A stretch of 54,282 nucleotides of DNA from an uncultured Victivallales bacterium. GTDB lineage: Bacteria > Verrucomicrobiota > Lentisphaeria > Victivallales > UBA1829. Position 1 is the first letter of the stretch, and each line of letters begins with the position of its first letter. Under the pieces are notes generated by a model. That model had not been told where the DNA came from and made no database searches. It saw nothing but the letters and a program-made list of their open reading frames with translations. The position numbers and the translations under genes are program-made. This document shows positions 26,015 to 34,182 of this stretch, piece by piece. The stretch covers positions 1 to 54,282 of the forward strand of contig CAKUJH010000024.1 of assembly GCA_934661375.1 (NCBI GenBank), written 5' to 3'.

Positions 26015-26971
26015 TCAATCATTTTCATCTGCATCCACAATGCTCTTGCCTTCGGTGATGTCCTTCAGGTTTTCATCCAGAGCATTGGAAACAAACGGCA
26101 AATCTTTGATTTCCTCGTAATCCAGATCACGGCGGGCGCGGCGACCTCCGCTCAAAACCACGGTGCCGACGTCCTTATTTACAATCAGACGCGGCGAAGA
26201 ATCGGATTTGATGCGGATTTCTTTTTTCTCCAGACGTCCCGTAACGTCATACTGGTAATAGGCAAAAACTTTCGGACTGGCGGCAACCAGCAGGTTCAGA
26301 CGGCTCAGATCATCCACTGCACAGCGCGGCCGCAGATTCACGCCCAAATCCAACCCCAGACGCTTCACCAGATACACCCGGTCCTTGTCTTCAATGAACA
26401 GCACATACAGAAAATGTTTTCCCGTATTGTAAGAGACAATCCGGTAACGCCGGGTGGCAATGCCGGAACCGGAATCCTTGGTGAGATACTGCGGCACACC
26501 GACTGCGGTCTGCCAGATGTCCGTCCCCGTCACTACGGAAAACTGTGCGATATTGGATTCATACGCCGCTTTCAGCTGTGGATGCGAAATCACCGCCTTC
26601 AAGGTATACGGTCCAATCCGGCGCACATCGTAATAACGCGAAACATTGAACGTGAAAGTGCGGGTGGTTCCCGGCTGCAGAATGACGCCTTTCACGGGAG
26701 GTGTTTCCTTCGTCAGCAGCGGCGCATACCGTCCAGTACCGGTCGCCTGAATTTCAAACCGCAGACTGCCCCGCAATCCTTCATTTTCCCCGAAAGCCAG
26801 CGGATGACCGCTCACGTTGCGCATCGTAATCCGGATATACACCGGTTCGTATTGCAGATAATGCATCTGGGAAGTTTCCACCCGCAGCGCAATCTGCGCT
26901 TCTGCCCGGAACGGCAGGAAAAACATCAGTCCAAGCAGACACAATCCCAGAAAAACATGACACTTCTTCAT
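26015..26971 (-). CDS. secreted protein of unknown function
   Basis: A 318-residue protein with a clear signal peptide (MKKCHVFLGLCLLGLMFFLPFRAEA). The mature N-terminal part (HYLQYEPVYIRITMRNVSGHPLAFG, LQPGTTRTFTFNVSRYY) looks like an immunoglobulin-type beta-sandwich. The C-terminal half (RRYRIVSYNTGKHFLYVLFIEDKDRVY, GVNLRPRCAVDDLSRLNLLV) has no known domain. The tail is acidic. The start codon overlaps the GT9 stop by four bases, and the LysM gene follows 35 bp later, so the three are probably co-expressed at the envelope. No function is assigned. Confidence 0.7.
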   Translation of the reverse strand: MKKCHVFLGLCLLGLMFFLPFRAEAQIALRVETSQMHYLQYEPVYIRITMRNVSGHPLAFGENEGLRGSLRFEIQATGTGRYAPLLTKETPPVKGVILQPGTTRTFTFNVSRYYDVRRIGPYTLKAVISHPQLKAAYESNIAQFSVVTGTDIWQTAVGVPQYLTKDSGSGIATRRYRIVSYNTGKHFLYVLFIEDKDRVYLVKRLGLDLGVNLRPRCAVDDLSRLNLLVAASPKVFAYYQYDVTGRLEKKEIRIKSDSSPRLIVNKDVGTVVLSGGRRARRDLDYEEIKDLPFVSNALDENLKDITEGKSIVDADEND

Positions 26972-28011
26972 TTTCCGGCTCCTTGTTTCAATAATTCAAA
27001 AACTGTCTCCGCCATTTTCCGCGGAGCGATCCTTTCATGACACTCTTCCGTTTCGCACTGTTTGCGGAAACAGCATACACAATCCAGTTCCGGACGCAGC
27101 ACCCGGCTGTTCCGGGCATACGGTCCGGTCAGTTCCGGATCCGTCGGACCGAACAAAGCCGAAACCGGAGTCCCCGCTGCCGCCGCGATGTGCATCGGTC
27201 CGCTGTCATTGCAGAGCAGCACTTCCGAACGGCGGATCAGTTCCACCAATTCGCCCGGCGTCGTCTCCCCGCTCAAATCAACGGACGGAAACTCCGGAGC
27301 CGCCGACTGAATTCTGCTGCAAAGCGTTTTTTCCGCCTTGCTTCCCAGCAGAATAAAATGAACCTGCGGCAGTTTTTCCGCCGTCCGTTTCAGCACATCC
27401 GCAAAAAATTCCGGCGGCCATTCCTTGGTTTTCCATCTCGCTCCCGGCGCAATGGCAATCAGTTTCATTTCCGGTGATATACCGTGCGCGGACAGCAGTT
27501 TTTCCGCACGGACGCGGTATTTCTCCACCATCGGCAGACGGTATTCCGGGCTGATCCCGGTCAGTCCGCTGAAATCTTCCATCATCGCACAGTTTTTTTC
27601 CACGGCATGATGAATCTGCGGCGGAACTTTCAGCTGTCTGGAATAGCAGAGTCGCGCCGGCAGCTCCCGTGCGGAAGCCGGTCCGTACACTTTGCCGCAC
27701 CGGGCAAGACGCCCGATCAGCGCACTGCGCATAAGACCCTGCAAATCAACGACGGCGTCATAGCGTTCCCGGCGCAGTTCCCGGAACAGTTCCCGGAATG
27801 CCGGAAAAAAAGTTGAAAAACGCCCCAGTTCTTTCCGACGGAAAAAAATCTTCCGCCGCACACCCGGCAGATAATCCAGCAGTTCAGAAAATGCCGGATG
27901 AATCACCCAGTCGATTTCCGGTGCAGGCGTCTGTTTCATCAGCGCATGAACCGCGGGGAATGCGTGAAGCACATCCCCCATACTGCTCGGCTTGATAATC
28001 AGAATCCGCAT
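26968..28011 (-). CDS. GT9 heptosyltransferase-like glycosyltransferase
   Basis: A 347-residue protein. The start is the ATG at 28011 (MRILIIKPSSMGDVLHAFPAV), the standard N-terminus of ADP-heptose:LPS heptosyltransferases. The C-terminal donor-binding segment VLLCNDSGPMHIAAAAGTPVSALFGPTDPELTGPY is also typical. These enzymes add heptose to the LPS inner core on the cytoplasmic face, and presence of one implies an LPS-bearing outer membrane. A Cys-rich segment near the C-terminus (LDCVCCFRKQCETEEC) may bind metal; similar clusters occur in some GT9 proteins. The donor and acceptor are not determined. Confidence 0.88.
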   Translation of the reverse strand: MRILIIKPSSMGDVLHAFPAVHALMKQTPAPEIDWVIHPAFSELLDYLPGVRRKIFFRRKELGRFSTFFPAFRELFRELRRERYDAVVDLQGLMRSALIGRLARCGKVYGPASARELPARLCYSRQLKVPPQIHHAVEKNCAMMEDFSGLTGISPEYRLPMVEKYRVRAEKLLSAHGISPEMKLIAIAPGARWKTKEWPPEFFADVLKRTAEKLPQVHFILLGSKAEKTLCSRIQSAAPEFPSVDLSGETTPGELVELIRRSEVLLCNDSGPMHIAAAAGTPVSALFGPTDPELTGPYARNSRVLRPELDCVCCFRKQCETEECHERIAPRKMAETVFELLKQGAGK

Positions 28012-28046
28012 ATATAATCCGTCCTGCACTGCTTTTCAGCAGTACA

Positions 28047-28850
28047 TCAAGTTCCTTGTTCCAGCCGCGTGGCAAGGCGTTCCGGCAGACCCGCCGCCAG
28101 AATTTTCTCCTGTGCCGTCCGGATGTCATACGGAACCCGGTACCGGGTTACCGTGCGCAGATCCGAATCATAAACGGCAAATGAAGCACGCGGATCATGA
28201 TTGCGGGGCTGTCCGACACTGCCCACATTCAGCAGATATTTATGTCCCGGTTCCAGCGAAATCGTAATGGAGTCGGAACGCCCGAACTGGGACGGCGGCA
28301 CATTCCGCGCTTCCCAGCTTTCAATATCGGTGATCATCCGTTCGGAATACAGGGAAATCGGTTTTTTGCAGAACGCCACCGGCACGTGCGAATGCCCGAT
28401 GAAACACAGCGGCGTAAACTGATACGCAAAATTGTCCGCCGCATGATGCACATCAAAAATATAACCCCAGCTGTCCGGACTGTCCAATGTGGCATGAACT
28501 GCCGTAACCAGAGTTCCCTTGATGGTCTGACGCATCGGCAGAGCCGCCAGCCAGGCACGGTCTTCCGGCGTCAGCTGGGATTTGGTCCAGATCACCGCCG
28601 CGCGGGCGTGCGGATTGAAACCTTCCATCGTGTCGTCTCCGCTGGCGGCATATTCATCATGATTGCCCTTCACAGTGCAGACCAGTTTCAGATTCCGCAT
28701 GGTATCCAGACACTCTTTCGGATTGGCATTGTACCCCACAATGTCGCCCAGAGAAATATATTCATCCACCCCGATTTCCTGGCATTTCGCCAGAACAACG
28801 GTCAATGCTTCCCAATTGCCATGCACATCACTCAATACAGCATATTTCAT
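28047..28850 (-). CDS. YfcE/MJ0936-type metallophosphoesterase
   Basis: A 267-residue calcineurin-like phosphoesterase. Metal-ligand motifs appear in order: SDVHGN (Asp8, His10), SLGDIVGY, VKGNHDEY, AVHATLDS and IGHSHVPV. LLNVGSVGQPR near the C-terminus is typical of the family. It probably hydrolyses small phosphodiesters in the cytoplasm; the substrate is unknown. It is the first gene of the eight-gene operon, behind a promoter at 28922-28949, with GT9 following after 35 bp. Confidence 0.9.
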   Translation of the reverse strand: MKYAVLSDVHGNWEALTVVLAKCQEIGVDEYISLGDIVGYNANPKECLDTMRNLKLVCTVKGNHDEYAASGDDTMEGFNPHARAAVIWTKSQLTPEDRAWLAALPMRQTIKGTLVTAVHATLDSPDSWGYIFDVHHAADNFAYQFTPLCFIGHSHVPVAFCKKPISLYSERMITDIESWEARNVPPSQFGRSDSITISLEPGHKYLLNVGSVGQPRNHDPRASFAVYDSDLRTVTRYRVPYDIRTAQEKILAAGLPERLATRLEQGT

Positions 28851-28921
28851 TTTTTTTCCGAACCTTGTTGATCATGCGGAAACCTTCCGGCCGCCGCTTG
28901 TTTCATTAATCATAATTTAAC

Positions 28922-28949
28922 AATATAACGCTGTTTTCGCAATTCGCAA
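28922..28949 (-). promoter_or_regulatory. promoter of the metallophosphoesterase-to-truA operon
   Basis: Minus strand: TTGCGA (28949-28944), 16-bp spacer, TATATT (28927-28922). The leader to the first start codon is about 65 bases. Confidence 0.6.
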
Positions 28950-29041
28950 GCGGTAAAAACAGAAAATATTTTTTTTGTAACCGGGAAGACTGTTTCGCCA
29001 GATTTTCCTGTTCAGCAATATTCGCGAAAGATTCTTTCCAA

Positions 29042-30061
29042 TTATTCTGTCATCCAGGGATATTCCGCTTTCAAACGAGGATTTTGATATATTCTGTTCC
29101 CGTTTGCATCCATATGCAACAGCAGAGCGCCATCTTTCCGAGAATAATACCTGTGCCGATTTCCGATAATTTTCACTTCCACAACCCGGTATTTTCTATC
29201 TTCACAAACAGCACATTCCAAAAAAACACCATGATGTTTGGATACAGACTTGATTCGACCGTCCGGCATAAACACCACATTGGAATAGCCGTAATTTCCA
29301 GCAGGAAAAATTTCAGAGTATGTATCGCGCCGCAATGTTCCATCCTGATAGAAATAATGACGCTGTCCGGAACTGCCGGATGAACACGAAATATCATATA
29401 CCATTACAATTCCCAGCAGAACAACAACAGAATGTATAAAAAGAGCAAAATATTCCAACGTTACAATTCTATGAAAACGCCATTTCCCTATTTGACTATA
29501 TTCAGAACTCTGCCGCTTGGGATCAATCAATACAGAATCGTCACTGAAACTTGGAAAATGAAAAATCATTCCGCCAGAACGAAACAGTTTTCTGGAAAAT
29601 TTGTAAACTTCGAGTCCGGCACACGGCAAAGCGCACAACGTCTTCATCTGAACCAAACCAAAACGGAAGAATCCCCCGATCGTGACGATCCACATCAAGA
29701 CCGGAATCCAAAGAACTGCGGATGTATAAATACCGTAAGCAACAACCAGCATTGTTCCTGTAAATATCGGCAGAGCCACAAAAAATATGGACATTATGTA
29801 AAAGCCCCTGCCGCCATTAAGCGTATGTCGCAAATCCCGCATGGAAGCCGCCGTGATCACCGGATATTTTGCGACAAAACGTAAGCACAAAATTTGCAGA
29901 TATGCAGTATAAGCGCAAATCATCAGCATCGAAAAAATAAATATTCCGGCATACCAAAACACAGGAGCCGTGGGTTGTCCGCAATTCAGCCAGTCAGCAT
30001 ACCTCATCCAATCAAAAACTGCCATTACGCACCTTGCAGATTCATTTTGCATCTTCTCCAT
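29042..30061 (-). CDS. membrane protein of unknown function, A/T-rich
   Basis: A 339-residue protein with five or so hydrophobic segments in the first 260 residues (VFWYAGIFIFSMLMICAYTAYL, GFYIMSIFFVALPIFTGTMLVV, VLWIPVLMWIVTIGGFF, YFALFIHSVVVLLGIVMVY). A C-terminal domain carries MORN/WG-like turns (RHYFYQDGTLRRDTY, VVFMPDGRIKSVSKHHG, YYSRKDGALLLHMDANGNRIY). The start could be 30061 or 30052; both have a GGA nearby. Codon use is clearly richer in A/T than the neighbours, suggesting transfer. It follows the DUF1963 gene by 69 bp. Function unknown. Confidence 0.6.
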   Translation of the reverse strand: MEKMQNESARCVMAVFDWMRYADWLNCGQPTAPVFWYAGIFIFSMLMICAYTAYLQILCLRFVAKYPVITAASMRDLRHTLNGGRGFYIMSIFFVALPIFTGTMLVVAYGIYTSAVLWIPVLMWIVTIGGFFRFGLVQMKTLCALPCAGLEVYKFSRKLFRSGGMIFHFPSFSDDSVLIDPKRQSSEYSQIGKWRFHRIVTLEYFALFIHSVVVLLGIVMVYDISCSSGSSGQRHYFYQDGTLRRDTYSEIFPAGNYGYSNVVFMPDGRIKSVSKHHGVFLECAVCEDRKYRVVEVKIIGNRHRYYSRKDGALLLHMDANGNRIYQNPRLKAEYPWMTE

Positions 30062-30130
30062 TTTTTCCGTCTATATTTCCGGCGGTTTTTTTCTCGGTAT
30101 TTTCTGTCCTTCGCAGAGCAAAAAACGGAA

Positions 30131-31093
30131 TCAATAACATTCCAATGTCATTTCTGCATTATCAAAACGGCAGGCGGCAAGATCCTCTGGTTTGATGGTA
30201 AAATAAATGCGTCCTGCATCCCCCCACATCCAACCGGGTCCGTCTTCATGATCATCGGAATCTAACTGCAGCAGAAGAATCTGCTCTTTATCTATCTCAC
30301 ATGCCTGAGTTTGAATCCACAAAGGGTGTCCAAGCAACTGGTGACGATCCGTCTCCTCTCCCACGCGGTACGCATCGGAAAGGGCTGATTCAAAAACTTG
30401 AAACTTGATGAAAACTTCCTGAAAATCTTTGCTTGGTTTATCCGTCCGCATCCGCGGAGTCTGAGATGGCGTAAGTTCGGTATAAATAATTTTCCAAAGT
30501 TTCCGATCCGACGGGTAAAGTCCCCATGGCATTTCTTCAATATCATAAAAGAAGTAAAGCATCCCATGATCAGGAAGCCCCAGCCCGGGCGGCAAATTCT
30601 CACAACAGAATTGAGCCAGCAGATCCAATTCCTTTCCCTGAGGATTTTTGGGCCATTCAACACCATCCGGCAGATTTGGATTGCCGCTGAGTTTATTCAG
30701 ACTGCGCTCCGGGTTTTTAAGTAGGCGGATTCCTGTTTTGGGCGGAAACAGTGCATCATCCTCACGCCCATATTTATCCGACTCAGAGATGATGTTGTCA
30801 GGGGTAATCCCATCCCGTGAATCTCCTCTTGAAACGAATGTCAGTTTCTTATCCATGATTTTGCCATCGGAGTCAACATCCATTGCGGAGAACTGGCTGT
30901 TATCATATTTTATGCAAATTCTCCGTCGGCAGTTTTCCGGTCCGGCGGATTCATCTTCCATATCTCTGCGTTTCGGCGATATTCCCGGCACATAAACAAC
31001 AGTTGCCATTGATTTCCAGAAAATGAACCTGCGTATTTGTACGCGATCTCCTATTTGAATTGGAATCCCATCATGGTAAGTAACTGTATTCAT
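30131..31093 (-). CDS. DUF1963 (YwqG-like) protein with extra N-terminal domain
   Basis: A 320-residue protein. Residues 120-320 carry DUF1963 signatures: SGNPNLPDGVEWPKN, LDLLAQFCCENLP, LPDHGMLYFFYDIEE, HQLLGHPLWIQ, ILLLQLDSDD and the ending WGDAGRIYFTIKPEDLAACRFDNAEMTLECY. The first 110 residues are a separate small domain (IQIGDRVQIRRFIFWKSMATVVYVPG) like an SH3-type barrel. DUF1963 proteins are often found in polymorphic-toxin and immunity neighbourhoods or as stand-alone proteins, and their activity is unknown. It is A/T-rich like its downstream partner. A promoter lies at 31145-31173. Confidence 0.75.
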   Translation of the reverse strand: MNTVTYHDGIPIQIGDRVQIRRFIFWKSMATVVYVPGISPKRRDMEDESAGPENCRRRICIKYDNSQFSAMDVDSDGKIMDKKLTFVSRGDSRDGITPDNIISESDKYGREDDALFPPKTGIRLLKNPERSLNKLSGNPNLPDGVEWPKNPQGKELDLLAQFCCENLPPGLGLPDHGMLYFFYDIEEMPWGLYPSDRKLWKIIYTELTPSQTPRMRTDKPSKDFQEVFIKFQVFESALSDAYRVGEETDRHQLLGHPLWIQTQACEIDKEQILLLQLDSDDHEDGPGWMWGDAGRIYFTIKPEDLAACRFDNAEMTLECY

Positions 31094-31144
31094 AAATTGT
31101 TGTTCCTTTGAGTTAAGCAGAGGCTTCTGCTGGACGACAGGAAC

Positions 31145-31173
31145 AATATATCAGGAGTCAAAAAACTTTTCAA
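31145..31173 (-). promoter_or_regulatory. promoter of the DUF1963/membrane pair
   Basis: Minus strand: TTGAAA (31173-31168), 17-bp spacer, TATATT (31150-31145). The predicted start site is about 45 bases before the start codon. Confidence 0.6.
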
Positions 31174-31223
31174 TCCGATTTTCAACAATTCAGAATATTT
31201 TTTCTGAGAAAACACGGCAGCAT

Positions 31224-31255
31224 AAAAAACGCCCGTCAAGCCTGCTCAAAACGGG
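31224..31255 (-). terminator. orphan terminator-like hairpin
   Basis: CCCGT (31255-31251 on the minus strand) pairs with ACGGG (31236-31232), followed by CG and six Ts (31229-31224). No minus-strand gene is known upstream of it. It may end an unseen small RNA or read-through antisense to the tRNA. Confidence 0.4.
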
Positions 31256-31350
31256 AACTGCTGTTTTTCAGAATTCATTATTCCGCAGATGCGACTGCCA
31301 AAAGTCCGCAGCTGCGGAAACAAATATTCTGATTTTTTTCTGATTTCCGC

Positions 31351-31378
31351 TTGCATTTTCCCAAAACAATAATATATT
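31351..31378 (+). promoter_or_regulatory. promoter of the initiator tRNA gene
   Basis: TTGCAT (31351-31356), 16-bp spacer, TATATT (31373-31378). The tRNA begins 17 bases after the -10 box. Confidence 0.65.
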
Positions 31379-31394
31379 ACAGAATCATCCAAAT

Positions 31395-31469
31395 AGCGGG
31401 GTAGAGCATTGGTAGCTCATCAGGCTCATAACCTGGGGGTAGTTGGTTCGATTCCAGCCCCCGCGACCA
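31395..31469 (+). tRNA. tRNA-Met (CAT), probably initiator fMet
   Basis: This 75-base cloverleaf includes an encoded CCA. Stems: acceptor AGCGGGG/CCCCGCG, D-stem GAGC/GCTC with loop ATTGGTA, anticodon stem TCAGG/CCTGG with loop CTCATAA, T-stem GTTGG/CCAGC with loop TTCGATT. The first acceptor pair is a mismatch (A1-G72), and the D-stem has A11-U24; both are initiator traits. The anticodon stem has AGG/CCU where most initiators have GGG/CCC. Promoter and terminator flank it, so it is transcribed alone. Confidence 0.95.
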
Positions 31470-31478
31470 AATATTCCA

Positions 31479-31506
31479 GGACTTGCTTTACGGCAAGTCC
31501 TTTTTT
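31479..31506 (+). terminator. terminator of the tRNA gene
   Basis: GGACTTGC (31479-31486) pairs with GCAAGTCC (31493-31500) around a six-base loop, followed by six Ts. Confidence 0.92.
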
Positions 31507-31540
31507 GTCCCGTTTTTCTGCTTTTTCCCCTGTCCGGAAC

Positions 31541-31569
31541 TTGCTTTTCACTCTGAAATATTGTATAAT
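31541..31569 (+). promoter_or_regulatory. promoter of the PfkB kinase gene
   Basis: TTGCTT (31541-31546), 17-bp spacer, TATAAT (31564-31569). The ribosome site AAGGA and the ATG at 31597 follow closely, leaving a leader of about 20 bases. Confidence 0.7.
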
Positions 31570-31596
31570 ACCCTCTCAACCGGAAGGAATTCAACC

Positions 31597-32445
31597 ATGA
31601 CAAACCTCTCTGACAAAAAATTTCATGATCCGCTGAAGGTAGTTTCCTTCGGGGAAGTGTTGTTCGATATCATCGACGGAAAACCGTATCTGGGCGGCGC
31701 TCCGCTGAATCTGGCGGCGCATCTGTGCAAACAAGGCGCACAGACGGCGCTGATCTCCGCTGTCGGCAGCGATGAACTCGGCGGAATGGCTCTCCGCCAG
31801 ATCCGGGACATCGGACTGGACACCGGCGCCATTGCCCAGCTCGAAAACTATCCGACGGGTACAGTCGTCGCCACGCTGGATGAGAACAAGATTGCATCCT
31901 ATGATTTCGCGGCGGACACGGCATATGATCACATTCCAGCCGCTGATATTGATCCGGATATTGATCTGTTCTGTTTCGGCACACTGGCACAGCGTTCGCC
32001 GGAATCACGCAATTCCCTGCGCCAACTCCGCGAAAAACTGAACTGTCTGTTCTTCTATGATGTGAACCTGCGTCAGAATTTTTATTCCGCTGAAATCATT
32101 GAAGAATCACTCCGGGCGGCAGACATTGTGAAACTGAATGAAGATGAGTTCCCGGTTCTCGCCGCAATGTTCAATCTCCCGGATGATCCGGAAGCATTCC
32201 GCCGGCACTTCGGGCTGACTCTGGTTCTGCTGACTCTGGGACCGGACGGCTGCGATCTTTATGCGGAGGAAGGGAAAATCCATTCGCCGGCATTTCCGGT
32301 GAAAGTGGTAAGCACGGTCGGCGCGGGCGATTCGTTCAGCGCAGCATTCCTTTATCACTGGCTGAACGGCGCGTCGCTCAAACAGGCTCTGACCGAAGGA
32401 AACCGTCTGGCGGCAAGGATTGCCGGACAGGCGGGCGCAATCTGA
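31597..32445 (+). CDS. PfkB-family sugar kinase (fructokinase-like)
   Basis: A 282-residue kinase. The start is the ATG at 31597 (MTNLSDKKF), seven bases after GGAAGGAA; the promoter -10 lies at 31564, which excludes upstream starts. The N-terminal sugar-site motif is GGAPLNLAAHL (33-43). The C-terminal PfkB signature STVGAGDSFSAAF places the catalytic Asp at residue 245. Members phosphorylate fructose or similar sugars in the cytoplasm, and the form of the N-terminal motif fits fructokinase best. It is monocistronic between two terminators. Confidence 0.88.
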   Translation: MTNLSDKKFHDPLKVVSFGEVLFDIIDGKPYLGGAPLNLAAHLCKQGAQTALISAVGSDELGGMALRQIRDIGLDTGAIAQLENYPTGTVVATLDENKIASYDFAADTAYDHIPAADIDPDIDLFCFGTLAQRSPESRNSLRQLREKLNCLFFYDVNLRQNFYSAEIIEESLRAADIVKLNEDEFPVLAAMFNLPDDPEAFRRHFGLTLVLLTLGPDGCDLYAEEGKIHSPAFPVKVVSTVGAGDSFSAAFLYHWLNGASLKQALTEGNRLAARIAGQAGAI

Positions 32446-32448
32446 ACC

Positions 32449-32506
32449 GCTGAAAAAAACGGGTTCCGGCAAATCTTAAATCTTATGTTCCGAACCCGTT
32501 TTCAGC
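32449..32506. terminator. bidirectional terminator between PfkB kinase and histidine kinase genes
   Basis: GCTGAAAAAAACGGGTTC (32449-32466) pairs with GAACCCGTTTTCAGC (32492-32506). T-runs follow in both directions, serving the two convergent genes. Confidence 0.85.
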
Positions 32507-32544
32507 ATTTTTCGTTCATTGCGATCAGAATCCCATGCTTGAAA

Positions 32545-34182
32545 TCACGCGGGATTCTTTGGAATGACAATCGTAAATATCGAACCTTTTCCGGGAACGG
32601 ATTTCAGCTGAATCTGCCAGCCGTGCGCCCGGACAATCGCCTGGACCAATGCCAGCCCCAGACCGTTTCCCTGCAGATGACGGCTGGCGTCACTCCGGAA
32701 GAAACGCTCAAACACATGCTGACAGTCATTCTCTGAAATTCCGCAGCCGGTATCCTGCACCAGAAAACGGATTTCGTTCTCCTGCTCCTCCGCCGCGACT
32801 CTCACCGAACCCTGCGCGGTGAATTTCAAGGCATTTTCCAGCAGGTTCGAAAACACACGCTGCAATTTGTTTTTGTCCGCCTGCACCATCAGCGGATGTT
32901 CCGGCAAATCCAGCTGGAATGACAATCCTTTGTCTTCAAACGCCGGCTGCATGAATTCGCAGAAATCCCGCAGCTGTTCCGCCAGATCAATTTCCTCTTT
33001 GCAGATTTCGTCCGGACGGGAATTGGTGTGGGAAATATCCATGATGGTATTGACCAGATTCTTCAAGCGGGAAGTTTCCTCGGCGACGGATACGCAGACA
33101 CTCCGCACCGGTTCCGCCAGTGTTCTGTCCCGCAGCAGCAGTTCCACAGTTCCGGCAATCCGGGTCAACGGTGTCCGCAGATCGTGCGCCACATTGTCGG
33201 ACATCATCTTGATTTCCTTGAGCAGATTTTCCGTCCGCTCATTCATGGCATTGAACGTTTCCATCAGTTCCCGGATTTCGCGGTCGTTGTCCGGCAAATC
33301 GGCAATGCGGTAGCTGTAATCCCCGGAAGAAATATGATTCATGGCAAGGGTAGTCTGCTTAATGCCGCGGATAAACCGGCGGGCGATCAGCCAGGCGGCG
33401 CAGATTCCGATCAGTGTAACTTCCGTCAGCATACTGAAAAACAGCAGAATGTAATGATTCCGCAGAGCATCGCGGGGCTGGACATTCCGTCCCAGAATCA
33501 GCGTCCGCCCGTCCGGAACGGGGAAACGCAGATAACGGAAATCCCCGATTTCGACAGGAGAGGAACGCACCATCCGCAGCACGGCTTCCAGCTGTTTGCT
33601 CTGTTTCGGCGGACGCAATGCCAGATAATCCGAACCGTCCTGATTCAGAATGACTGCGGTCAGGTTGTCCTGTCCGCGCGCCTGAATGGTCCGGGCAAGA
33701 AAATTTTTCAGACGCGACAGATTGTTCAGCGGGCTGAATTTACGGGAATAAACCGAATTGCCGTCCTGTACCCGGAATTCATAGAATCCGCCGCGGTAAT
33801 GAACACATGCCGTGTAATAATCCTGTGATCCGGGTTCACTGAAAGGGTATTCCAGCCGGGGAGTCCGGTACACAAACAGAATCTCCGCGCCGGGATACCG
33901 GTGTTCCAGAATCATGCGGTCCGGTTCCGGATACTCTTTTCCGGAAAGCAGTTCATTGAGCTGGTCGTAACGCGCACCCATGGCGTAGATGCCGATGGCG
34001 CGGACAGCGATCTGGCGCAAATCGGCATCCGCATTGGCATTGACAGCGGACATCAGCAGGTATCCGGTCAGCAGAAACACCACTGCGCCGGAAAAGAAAA
34101 AGAGCAGAGCAAACCATAGAGCCAGCCGCACTTTCAGAGAAAAGCGCAGAGGCTGTTTTATGCGGATGTCATTCCAGGACAT
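32545..34182 (-). CDS. membrane sensor histidine kinase
   Basis: A 545-residue kinase. The first transmembrane helix is at about 18-46 and the second at about 244-267; between them is a sensor domain of about 195 residues with no known fold. HAMP follows (RRFIRGIKQTTLAMNHISSGDYSYRI). The phospho-acceptor is His333 in SDNVAHDLRTPLTRI, the N-box is FSNLLENALKFT (about 444-455), and the G-boxes are DTGCGI (477-482) and GNGLGLAL (505-512). The kinase signals to the response regulator gene that overlaps its start by 14 bases. The stimulus is unknown. Confidence 0.95.
   Translation of the reverse strand: MSWNDIRIKQPLRFSLKVRLALWFALLFFFSGAVVFLLTGYLLMSAVNANADADLRQIAVRAIGIYAMGARYDQLNELLSGKEYPEPDRMILEHRYPGAEILFVYRTPRLEYPFSEPGSQDYYTACVHYRGGFYEFRVQDGNSVYSRKFSPLNNLSRLKNFLARTIQARGQDNLTAVILNQDGSDYLALRPPKQSKQLEAVLRMVRSSPVEIGDFRYLRFPVPDGRTLILGRNVQPRDALRNHYILLFFSMLTEVTLIGICAAWLIARRFIRGIKQTTLAMNHISSGDYSYRIADLPDNDREIRELMETFNAMNERTENLLKEIKMMSDNVAHDLRTPLTRIAGTVELLLRDRTLAEPVRSVCVSVAEETSRLKNLVNTIMDISHTNSRPDEICKEEIDLAEQLRDFCEFMQPAFEDKGLSFQLDLPEHPLMVQADKNKLQRVFSNLLENALKFTAQGSVRVAAEEQENEIRFLVQDTGCGISENDCQHVFERFFRSDASRHLQGNGLGLALVQAIVRAHGWQIQLKSVPGKGSIFTIVIPKNPA

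Larger units (their letters stand above)
31094..31394. other. 301-bp intergenic region between DUF1963 gene and tRNA
   Basis: It holds the DUF1963 promoter (31145-31173) and its AAAGGA ribosome site, a GC hairpin with A/T flank at 31224-31255, a palindrome CCGCAGCTGCGG, and the tRNA promoter (31351-31378). There is no coding sequence that I can support. Confidence 0.6.

Noticed and set aside
31395..31469. tRNA considered as an integration site for the A/T-rich pair
   Set aside because: The pair lies on the 5' side of the tRNA, no integrase is present, and I saw no repeat of the tRNA 3' end.
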